Shown: positions 1-5,159, counted from the first letter of the stretch. The stretch: 5,159 nucleotides of DNA from Microcaldota archaeon (GCA_030039935.1 JASHUQ010000102.1:1-5159), one strand, 5' to 3'. Program-made: numbers and translations. The notes: generated from the sequence alone by a model not told the origin.

Positions 1-246
1 AAAAGGAGGGCGCATTCTCTTCCTGAAAATAAGAAAGTGAAAGACTGGGATTTTATAAAAACTGATGTTTGGTACAAAGCTAATTTTGCGAAGTTCTCAC
101 AGAACCACGAACTTAAGATGATGCTCATTAATACCGGAGACGCAAAACTATGCGAGGACCATCATGAAGATAAGTTCTGGGGCTGGCCCGGTAAGAATAT
201 GGTTGGTGAACTCCTAATGAAAATAAGAGCTGATTTACAGAAATAG
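1..246 (+). CDS. NADAR (YbiA-like) family protein, C-terminal part
   Basis: The frame is open from the left edge, so the gene starts outside the window; 81 residues and the TAG stop are visible. The order of motifs matches the C-terminal half of NADAR/YbiA proteins: DW near residue 15, AKFSQN at 30-35 (usual form KFxQ), LxxTGDAxLxE at 42-52, FWG at 59-61, GKN at 64-66, and GELLMKIRADL at 69-79. Family knowledge: members include N-glycosidases acting on early riboflavin-pathway intermediates, and others remove ADP-ribose from modified guanine; which activity applies here cannot be told. The loop between FWG and GKN is only two residues (W62, P63), shorter than I remember in E. coli YbiA. The GTG at 37 lies inside the domain and is not the start. 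The gene is convergent with the DRG gene with no gap. The family call is firm, the substrate unknown. Confidence 0.85.
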   Translation, partial: KRRAHSLPENKKVKDWDFIKTDVWYKANFAKFSQNHELKMMLINTGDAKLCEDHHEDKFWGWPGKNMVGELLMKIRADLQK

Positions 247-1353
247 CTACTTGTTTTTTATGAAAGTTATTATATCTCCAGCCTTAAGGTGGTGTGCAAT
301 CCCCACACGTTCATTCGAAAAATGCGCGCTCGGCCCACTTATCACTGCACATTTCAGCTCATCTACAATTCTTGTGTGGAATTTCTTGGCGGCATCGCCC
401 ACAGTTGCTCCGCTTCCAAGTATCATTGGAGTAAGCTGCTCTGTGCCAACTCTTGGTTTCAGGTAAACTGTTATTATCCCAAGCTTCTCATAGATCTGCT
501 CCTTGAGCAATTCGATGTTGACCCTACCTGTTGCGCTTATTGGTATAACCTTTATGTTGCACTTATTTGATAGTTCATCTGCTATCGCGCTGTATTCCGG
601 GTTTGTGTCCATCTTGTTAAGCGCAACTATTGCGCTCATGTAGATCGCCTTGCCGGAAATTATTGACATCAGTTCATCGTCGGTTGTCTTGCCCCATATT
701 GAGATGATGGCGTTGTGTATGCCTAGTCCAGAAAGTATCTCTTTTATATCATCTTCTGGAAGTCCTGACTTGTTCACCTCTACTTTTATTCCTCCGGTAA
801 TCTGCTCTGTTACCTGTATGTACGGTTTCTTCTTGTTTATGTTTATCTCAAGCGCATTGAGTTCCTTCATGAGCTTCTCGAATTGCTGAACCTGGTTTAT
901 GTCAATGACAAATACTATCAGATCTGCGGACCTTGCAGCAGATATTACCATCCTGCCTCCGCCCTTTCCCAAATGCGCATCCTCTATCAATCCTGGCATG
1001 TCGAACACCTGTATGTGCGCATCCTTGTATATCATTGTTCCGGGCACTATCGAAGTTGTTGTAAATGCGTATTGTGCGGTCTTGGACCTTGTGTTTGCTA
1101 TAACATTTATAAGAGACGACTTTCCAGTGCTTGGAAAGCCAACAAGGGCGATCGTTGCATCCCCAGTCTTCTTTACAAAGTAGCCTTCTCCCTTGCCCCT
1201 TTTCTTTGACGCAATTATATCCTTCTTTACCTCTGCGATCTTTGCCCTTAGTATTCCAAGATGCTTGTTAGTTGCCTTGTTGTACTTTGTCCCTGAATAT
1301 TCGTCTTTAAGCTCTTCAAGCTTTTTTTCAAGGACATCAGTCTTTGCAACCAT
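247..1353 (-). CDS. DRG-family GTPase (OBG/DRG superfamily, TGS domain)
   Basis: A 368-residue protein of the usual archaeal DRG length. An N-terminal helical segment (about 1-60), with the family pattern NKATNKHLGILRAKIA at 25-40, leads into the G domain. G1 is GFPSTGKS at 72-79, G2 the TTT around 98-100, G3 DMPG at 118-121, G4 NKMD at 246-249 and G5 SAT at 273-275. The glycine cluster GKGGGR at 129-134 and a 70-80 residue insertion between G3 and G4 are typical of DRG proteins. The TGS domain occupies about 294-368. In the family, DRG proteins are K+-stimulated GTPases that associate with ribosomes and help translation; eukaryotic ones work with DFRP partners, and none is seen here. The ATG lies 13 bases after the SRP54 stop, with a weak AGG-GAT Shine-Dalgarno-like sequence, so it is probably cotranscribed with SRP54. 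Nothing looks damaged. Confidence 0.95.
   Translation of the reverse strand: MVAKTDVLEKKLEELKDEYSGTKYNKATNKHLGILRAKIAEVKKDIIASKKRGKGEGYFVKKTGDATIALVGFPSTGKSSLINVIANTRSKTAQYAFTTTSIVPGTMIYKDAHIQVFDMPGLIEDAHLGKGGGRMVISAARSADLIVFVIDINQVQQFEKLMKELNALEININKKKPYIQVTEQITGGIKVEVNKSGLPEDDIKEILSGLGIHNAIISIWGKTTDDELMSIISGKAIYMSAIVALNKMDTNPEYSAIADELSNKCNIKVIPISATGRVNIELLKEQIYEKLGIITVYLKPRVGTEQLTPMILGSGATVGDAAKKFHTRIVDELKCAVISGPSAHFSNERVGIAHHLKAGDIITFIKNK
254..259 (+). terminator. possible oligo-T terminator for the NADAR gene
   Basis: A run of six T on the + strand begins eight bases after the NADAR stop. Archaeal transcription often ends at oligo-T runs without a hairpin. Here the run lies inside the 3' end of the opposing DRG gene, where it encodes the final Lys/Asn codons, so it may be there only for coding reasons. 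Confidence 0.3.
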
Positions 1354-1366
1354 GATATCGCCTTTC

Positions 1367-2665
1367 TTACTGCATGAACTTAGCGAACCTTTTCTTGAAG
1401 CTTCTATCGTTCTTCATTGTGTCGAACATCTTCTTCATCTTGTTGAAGTCTGATATCAGCTCTCTTACATCCTTTTCTGTTGTTCCGCTCCCTTTTGCTA
1501 TCCTTGATACTCTAGATGGATCGTGAAGCACTTTTCCATTCTGCCTTTCCTGTGTTGTCATTGACGATATTATTACCTTGTACTTGTTCAGCTTCTCTTC
1601 CCCTTTTTCAACCATGTCTTTTGGGACATCCGGAGCTCCCATCATTCCAAACACGTTCTTCAATGGCCCCATCTTCCCCATGGCCTTTAGCTGGGTGTAG
1701 AAAGTGTCAAGATTCAGCTCATCCATCTCCATATCTTCTGGCTTTATCTGCGCCTCCTTTACCGCCTCTTGGACACTTGAAACAAGGGACGCAATATCGG
1801 GTATTCCAAGAAGGGATCCTATGAACTTCTCGGAATTGTACGGCTCTATGTTCGCAAGTTTTTCTCCGTTTGTTGTGAAAAGGACTCTTGACTGCGCTGC
1901 ATTTGTCGCGCTGAGCGCTCCTCCCCCTTTCCCAGATCCATCCATTTTTGTTACTATCACTCCTGTGATGTTCACAGCTTTGTTGAACTCCCTCGCCTGC
2001 CTTCCGGCAACTTGTCCCGTATCTGCGCTTACAATAAGTATTGACTCGTCTGGCTTGAATACATTTGCAACCCTTTTCAATTCATCTATAAGATTGCTGT
2101 CCAAGGCGTTCCTTCCGCTTGTATCACATATGACTACCTGTTTATCCTTGAACTTATCTAATCCCTGTTTTACTATCTTTGCTGCATCTTTTTCATTCTT
2201 TATCCCGAAGAATGATACGTTAGCCTGCTTTGCGAGGGTTTCCAATTGTTCGTATGCTGCAGGGCGCGCCACATCACAGCATATCAGTGCGGCGCTCATT
2301 CCTCTGTCATTGTAGAATTTTGCCAGCTTTGCAGCTGTTGTTGTCTTTCCAGAGCCGTACAATCCCATGAGTAGAATCCTTTGCCTCTTCAGCTTTGGGT
2401 CGTACGACTCCCCCATTAGCTTTACAAGCGCTTCATAAACAGAGTTTGTTATATAGTCTGTTGGAGCAACTCCGGGAGGGGGCTTGCTCTTCAATACCTT
2501 TTCCTCTATGTTCTTTGTGAAGTTGACAACAAGCGATACCTCTACATCTGCGCTAAGAAGGGTTTTCTGAAGCTCTTTGTTGAATTCCCTTATTGTCTTA
2601 GCGTCTATTATCGTTGATTTTGTAAGCTTTGCTATAGCTTGCCTTAGTCCTTCTCCTAGGTCCAT
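1367..2665 (-). CDS. srp54: signal recognition particle 54 kDa subunit (SRP54)
   Basis: A 432-residue protein with the N, G and M domains of SRP54, the SRP GTPase that binds signal sequences and 7S RNA and delivers ribosomes to FtsY at the membrane. The N domain covers about 1-90. G-domain motifs are the P-loop GLYGSGKTT at 101-109, DVARPAAYEQL at 131-141, DTSGRN at 181-186, and TKMDGSGKGGGAL at 239-251. The closing segment GEKLANIEPY starts at 267. The M domain runs from about 310 and holds KMGPLKNVFGMMG at 331-343 and the RNA-binding SRVSRIAKGSG at 384-394. Two G-domain positions look unusual to me: Tyr103 where Gln is common (GLQGSGKTT), and DTSGRN where DTAGRH is common. The N terminus (MDLGEGLRQAI) fits the usual start, and a weak TAAGG lies seven bases before the ATG. 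The gene leads a probable SRP54-DRG transcript and is divergent from the glycosyltransferase. Confidence 0.97.
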   Translation of the reverse strand: MDLGEGLRQAIAKLTKSTIIDAKTIREFNKELQKTLLSADVEVSLVVNFTKNIEEKVLKSKPPPGVAPTDYITNSVYEALVKLMGESYDPKLKRQRILLMGLYGSGKTTTAAKLAKFYNDRGMSAALICCDVARPAAYEQLETLAKQANVSFFGIKNEKDAAKIVKQGLDKFKDKQVVICDTSGRNALDSNLIDELKRVANVFKPDESILIVSADTGQVAGRQAREFNKAVNITGVIVTKMDGSGKGGGALSATNAAQSRVLFTTNGEKLANIEPYNSEKFIGSLLGIPDIASLVSSVQEAVKEAQIKPEDMEMDELNLDTFYTQLKAMGKMGPLKNVFGMMGAPDVPKDMVEKGEEKLNKYKVIISSMTTQERQNGKVLHDPSRVSRIAKGSGTTEKDVRELISDFNKMKKMFDTMKNDRSFKKRFAKFMQ

Positions 2666-2763
2666 AAAACAGCCTTATTCGGTTTAATAATATGAATTTT
2701 GAGGTATTTATACTAATTCGTTTTAATCTTATTGGTTTATTATTCTTTATTTATGGTGGTATC
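2666..2763. promoter_or_regulatory. AT-rich divergent promoter region between SRP54 and the glycosyltransferase
   Basis: Between the SRP54 ATG and the likely glycosyltransferase start at 2764 the sequence is strikingly richer in A and T than the flanking genes. It has several TATA-like stretches: TATTTATA at 2705-2712, TTTTAAT at 2721-2727, and TTTATTATT at 2736-2744. It is the only non-coding stretch large enough for promoters in the window, and both flanking genes point away from it. The ORF beginning at ATG 2692 reads through most of it, but the encoded 24 residues resemble translated AT-rich DNA more than part of the enzyme. Transcription starts were not determined. Confidence 0.55.
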
Positions 2764-3897
2764 ATAAAGCTCGTAATAGCACAATCGAACCTCACCCTTA
2801 TGGGCGGAGCAGAGATGGTGGTTCTTAAGATTGCACAAAAGTATAACCCTATCATTTACACTGCCGAATATGACCTAAAGAAAACATACAAAGAATTCAA
2901 AGATTTTGATATAAGGATAATAAGCCAGGGGTTTTTGACAAAGGTTATGCCATACAGCAGGGTAAGCCAAGGATTAGATTATGGACTGTCTTTCTACAAC
3001 ATGAAAATAAAGGAAGACTATGATGTGATAAACGCGCACCTTGCGCCAAGCCACTGGATAAGGAACAATAATGAAAGAGTACTCTGGTACTGCCATACCC
3101 CTCTTAGGGATATATACGATTTGTATGAATATAGAATGTCCCTGAGAAAACCACATCAAAGGCCCTTGTACAAGCTTGGAGCGAGGCTTGTAAAAAGATT
3201 CGACCAGGACGCTGTAAGAAAGATTGAGTCGATTGTTGCCAACAGCGAGAACACGAAATCAAGAGTGCAGAAATATTATGGAAGAAATGCAATGGTCCTT
3301 AATGGCGGAATAGATTACAAACTGTACAGAAACAATGGCGATGGCAAATACTTCCTTTATCCGTCGAGATTCTCTCCCAACAAGAGGCAGGACTATGTTG
3401 TTAGGGCATTCGGCATGTTCAAGAAGAAAAGGAAAGGATACAAATTGATATTGTGCGGAGCTCTTTCAAATGACAAGTTCTACCAAGATTATTACGAAAA
3501 CGTGGCAAAGCTTGCATCAGAAGTAGGCGACATAGAAATAATACCAAATATAGGCGACAAGAGGCTGATGGGATTATTCTCAAAAGCTACGGCTGTGCTA
3601 TACGCCCCGGTAAACGAGGATTATGGACTGACTCCCATACAGGCAATGGCGAGCAGAAAGCCGATAATATCTGTAAATGAGGGAGGGCCAAAAGACACGA
3701 TAGTTAATGATGTGACAGGATTCCTTGTCAATAGCGAAAGGGAAATGGCGGAAATGATGTTTGTTGTTGCTTCCAACGAATCTCTGGCTGAGTCTATTGG
3801 AAAAAGGGGGCTCGACAGGGTAAGAAGGCACTATACATGGGACATATTCTTTAAGAAATTTGACAATGAACTAAAGAGAGTCAGCAAAATGTCATAA
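2692..3897 (+). CDS. GT4-type glycosyltransferase (true start probably near 2764)
   Basis: A GT-B fold glycosyltransferase of the GT4/group 1 kind, expected to transfer a sugar from a nucleotide-sugar to a lipid, glycan or protein at the inner membrane face; the substrate cannot be read. Numbering from ATG 2692: first strand and glycine loop KLVIAQSN..MGGAE (26-41), YCHTPLRD (133-140), VANSENT (182-188), R226 and K231 of the donor-phosphate site in PSRFSPNK, and NEDYGLTPIQAMA at 308-320. The EX7E motif appears as E309-x7-Q317, so the second Glu is Gln. Coordinates use the only ATG that keeps the whole fold. Family proteins, however, begin with Met just before KLVIA, which here is ATA at 2764-2766, preceded by GGTG at 2755-2758; the 24 residues before it are AT-rich and hydrophobic. 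The next ATG (2800) would lose the first strand. No transmembrane segment is needed in the core. The 3' end overlaps the opposing gene by 6 bases. Confidence 0.88.
   Translation: MNFEVFILIRFNLIGLLFFIYGGIIKLVIAQSNLTLMGGAEMVVLKIAQKYNPIIYTAEYDLKKTYKEFKDFDIRIISQGFLTKVMPYSRVSQGLDYGLSFYNMKIKEDYDVINAHLAPSHWIRNNNERVLWYCHTPLRDIYDLYEYRMSLRKPHQRPLYKLGARLVKRFDQDAVRKIESIVANSENTKSRVQKYYGRNAMVLNGGIDYKLYRNNGDGKYFLYPSRFSPNKRQDYVVRAFGMFKKKRKGYKLILCGALSNDKFYQDYYENVAKLASEVGDIEIIPNIGDKRLMGLFSKATAVLYAPVNEDYGLTPIQAMASRKPIISVNEGGPKDTIVNDVTGFLVNSEREMAEMMFVVASNESLAESIGKRGLDRVRRHYTWDIFFKKFDNELKRVSKMS
2705..2712 (-). promoter_or_regulatory. TATA box candidate for the SRP54-DRG transcript
   Basis: On the - strand this reads TATAAATA, a good archaeal/eukaryotic TATA element. 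Its centre is about 43 bases before the SRP54 ATG. With the usual TATA-to-start spacing of about 25 bases this gives a 5' leader of roughly 15-20 bases, which would contain the weak TAAGG before the ATG. On the + strand the same octamer could serve the glycosyltransferase. A second candidate, TTATTAAA around 2683-2690, would give a leaderless SRP54 mRNA. Confidence 0.35.
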
Positions 3898-4779
3898 TAC
3901 AAATCCAGAGGCGAATATCCTTGGCGATGTTTCCCTTATTAAAAATAATTCATCTCCTTTCATGACAGACACGCTTTTATCAAGTTTTAGGGTAGCCTTG
4001 TTCCCGTCTATTTTCTCTACGTTTGCAAATACATAAGTGAAATTAGAAACAAACGCATACTTTTTGTCTTTCTGGATTGTTTCTTTGTTTATCCCAGTTT
4101 GTTTGAGCTCCACTTCTATTGTGTTCTTTTTTCCTATATTTGATTTTGTAAGTATGTCTCCCTTTTCCACCTCTTCGGCCTCTATTCCCTTCAGCGCAAG
4201 TCCAACTCTTACCCCATAATCTGCGGAATCAACATCATCGTCGTGGCTTTGTATTGATCTTATTTCAACTTGCTTGCCAGAGCTGTGGAACAGCTTGTCG
4301 TGCTTGTGCACAATTCCTGCTTTCACAATCCCGAGCGCAACAACCCCAACGCCTTTTACAGGGAAGCATCTATCAATGTCGATTCTTGCTTCGCCATCTT
4401 TTGCGCTGTGTTTGTATGAAAGTATTTCTTCAAGGACATTATTTCTTGATATTACAGAATAATCCTTGATATTCGCATCGAGCATCCTTTTGTCTATGTT
4501 TTCATCAGTAAACATGATTCTTCTTTTTATTAGGGAACAGGCAACAACTGTTTCTCCGAACATTTTTCCAATATCTGAAGTGCTCACCAATATCTGATCG
4601 GAAACAAGAATAGATTCTGCAAGGGAATAGAACTTATCTGAGAGAGAACTGGGAAACAGTGCAACTATTATGCTGCCCCTTTCCTTTCTGTCATAGAATA
4701 TTAATCCATTCTGAGTTCCCTTCTTGCCTATCATCTCTGCAAGAGAGCCATCCAACGGGATAGATACAATAAAGTCCAT
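3892..4779 (-). CDS. SelB-like (aSelBL-type) EF-Tu domain 2 protein with degenerate G domain
   Basis: A 295-residue protein. Residues about 130-215 form a clear EF-Tu/SelB domain II: DIDRCFPVKGVGVVALGIV at 134-152, KAGIVHKHDKL after it, then VEIRSIQSHDDDVDSADYG at 171-189, RVGLALKG at 191-198 and EKGDIL at 205-210. A beta-rich domain III-like part follows to the end. The first about 125 residues sit where a GTPase domain belongs, but no GxxxxGK[ST] P-loop, DxxG or NKxD is seen; the segment IGKKGTQNGLIFYD at 17-30 takes the switch-I-like place. This matches the archaeal SelB-like family (aSelBL) as I recall it: found in archaea without selenocysteine and poor in GTP-binding motifs. Function is unknown, perhaps RNA or ribosome binding. 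The ATG lies 6 bases after the TBP stop with no clear Shine-Dalgarno sequence, so translation probably depends on coupling. The 3' end overlaps the glycosyltransferase by 6 bases. Confidence 0.85.
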   Translation of the reverse strand: MDFIVSIPLDGSLAEMIGKKGTQNGLIFYDRKERGSIIVALFPSSLSDKFYSLAESILVSDQILVSTSDIGKMFGETVVACSLIKRRIMFTDENIDKRMLDANIKDYSVISRNNVLEEILSYKHSAKDGEARIDIDRCFPVKGVGVVALGIVKAGIVHKHDKLFHSSGKQVEIRSIQSHDDDVDSADYGVRVGLALKGIEAEEVEKGDILTKSNIGKKNTIEVELKQTGINKETIQKDKKYAFVSNFTYVFANVEKIDGNKATLKLDKSVSVMKGDELFLIRETSPRIFASGFVL

Positions 4780-4785
4780 ATTATC

Positions 4786-5103
4786 TTATTTTGCTGCTGG
4801 TTTTGCGTTAGCCTTTGTGGGAGGGTTTATGTCGATCACGTACTTTGATATTACCTTTGCCGCGTATTCAAGGACCCGCTTTATGTTGGCCTCCGTGTTA
4901 GTTCCTGTGCATATCATCTTTCCGTTCTTGAACAGTATTATCACGGCCTTTGGCTCTGTTATCTTGAATATTGCACCAGGGAACTGCTCAGGTTCATAGT
5001 CAACAGCCTTTACCTCCTTGGAAAGGGCATAAAGATCTATAACAGCATGAAGATCGGCGCTGACAACAATGTTCTGTATCTTTATCGGAGGAGATGTTAT
5101 CAT
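4786..5103 (-). CDS. TATA-binding protein-like ORF with a single TBP repeat
   Basis: A 105-residue ORF containing one complete TBP repeat: IKIQNIVVSADL at 7-18, VDYEPEQFPGAIFKI at 34-48, EPKAVIILFKNGKMICTG at 50-67, then a helix to about 90 and a Lys/Ala/Pro-rich tail. TBP recruits TFB and RNA polymerase to archaeal promoters and normally has two such repeats in about 180-200 residues. Phe41 and Phe58 match the two positions that intercalate into DNA in each TBP half, so the repeat is not visibly decayed. IQN and EPEQFPG resemble the usual C-terminal repeat more, while DLHAVIDL also recalls the N-terminal one. ATG 5103 is the only canonical start in this frame; an in-frame TGA lies at 5155-5157. 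GGAGGA directly touches the ATG with no spacer. It may be a dimerising single-repeat TBP, the C half of a split gene, or a frameshift product. It is followed by aSelBL after 6 bases. Confidence 0.85.
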   Translation of the reverse strand: MITSPPIKIQNIVVSADLHAVIDLYALSKEVKAVDYEPEQFPGAIFKITEPKAVIILFKNGKMICTGTNTEANIKRVLEYAAKVISKYVIDINPPTKANAKPAAK

Positions 5104-5109
5104 TCCTCC
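5087..5109 (-). promoter_or_regulatory. predicted RNA hairpin hiding the TBP ribosome-binding site and AUG
   Basis: In the - strand RNA, GGAGGAAUG (5109-5101) can pair with CAU (5096-5094) and UCCUCC (5092-5087), around an AUAA loop (5100-5097) and one bulged C at 5093. The stem has nine pairs and includes the whole Shine-Dalgarno-like GGAGGA and the start codon. Such a structure would block independent initiation and favour coupling to translation of the upstream frame. The pairing is read directly; the regulatory role is inferred. Confidence 0.45.
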
Positions 5110-5159
5110 ACTTTGCTTTGGCTGCGCTGTTTTGGATTTTTTGGGCTTTGCCGTTCAAA
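5100..5159 (-). CDS. probable 3' end of an upstream gene overlapping TBP by ATGA
   Basis: One - strand frame is open from the right edge through 19 codons and ends at TGA 5102-5100, which shares ATGA with the TBP start. The visible tail is Lys/Gln/Ser-rich and ends SKVEE; it shows no recognisable domain. An ATGA stop-start overlap with GGAGGA just before it is a classic layout for coupled genes. It may be an unrelated gene or the N-terminal half of TBP. The competing TBP frame (5104-5154) is also open and reads as a Lys/Pro/Ala/Gln linker, so this call is tentative. Confidence 0.4.
   Translation of the reverse strand, partial: FERQSPKNPKQRSQSKVEE

Noticed and set aside
37..39. GTG as start codon of the first gene
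   Set aside because: The frame is open to the window edge and residues before it fit the NADAR alignment, so the start is outside the window.
883..1209. + strand open frames opposite the DRG GTPase
   Set aside because: They overlap the conserved G domain on the other strand and show no family pattern.
1704..2315. A long + strand open frame of 203 codons
   Set aside because: It is antisense to SRP54, whose motifs are unmistakable; the frame gives Ser/Leu-rich protein with no domain.
2666..2763. A small RNA or tRNA gene in the main intergenic region
   Set aside because: The stretch is AT-rich, has no cloverleaf or strong stem that I can see, and is fully explained as promoters.
2753..2767. 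A four-codon upstream ORF ATG GTG GTA TCA TAA overlapping the proposed AUA start
   Set aside because: It is so short that chance is the simplest explanation, though its stop overlapping the AUA could be re-examined if transcript data place it in a leader.
2800..2817. ATG 2800, or ATG 2815 with GGAG five bases before it, as glycosyltransferase start
   Set aside because: Both would remove the first beta strand; 2815 also cuts into the conserved GGAE loop, whose codons by themselves create the GGAG.
4037..4469. + strand open frames opposite the SelB-like gene
   Set aside because: They are shadows of the domain II coding region, with no recognisable protein.
1..5159. Insertion sequences, CRISPR arrays, long direct or inverted repeats
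   Set aside because: None was seen on reading both strands; coding sequence fills almost the whole window.

Overview
The window is archaeal. Several genes belong to archaeal-type information-processing families: SRP54 of the archaeal/eukaryotic form, a DRG-type GTPase with a TGS domain, a SelB-like elongation-factor relative, and a TATA-binding-protein (TBP) repeat. Genes are very tightly packed, with abutting or overlapping 3' ends and gaps of 6-13 bases. That compaction, plus odd residues in SRP54, would fit a small-genome DPANN-type archaeon such as Micrarchaeota. This lineage guess is an inference and was not tested. No mobile element, CRISPR array, tRNA or rRNA gene is visible.

Layout from left to right: (1) 1-246 (+), the 3' end of a NADAR-family gene. 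(2) 247-1353 (-), DRG GTPase, whose stop codon touches the NADAR stop. (3) 1367-2665 (-), SRP54, 13 bases upstream of DRG and probably in the same transcript. (4) About 2666-2763, an AT-rich divergent promoter region. (5) 2692 or more likely 2764 to 3897 (+), a GT4-type glycosyltransferase with no canonical start codon at the expected place. (6) 3892-4779 (-), a SelB-like protein (aSelBL type) with a degenerate G domain, overlapping the glycosyltransferase 3' end by 6 bases. (7) 4786-5103 (-), a TBP-like ORF containing only one of the two usual repeats. (8) 5100-5159 (-), the probable tail of an upstream gene whose TGA overlaps the TBP ATG.

Functionally, the left cassette (SRP54-DRG) joins membrane targeting of nascent proteins to a ribosome-associated GTPase. 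The right cassette (TBP repeat followed by aSelBL) joins a promoter-binding protein to a translation-factor-like protein. The glycosyltransferase lies alone between them on the opposite strand.

The most interesting part is the right edge. The TBP ORF is one repeat long (105 codons) and keeps both DNA-intercalating Phe positions. Its Shine-Dalgarno-like sequence and AUG lie in a predicted 9-bp hairpin, and its start shares an ATGA overlap with an upstream reading frame. It could be a genuine single-repeat TBP that dimerises, half of a split TBP, or the downstream part of a frameshifted or mis-assembled TBP. The window ends too early to decide.
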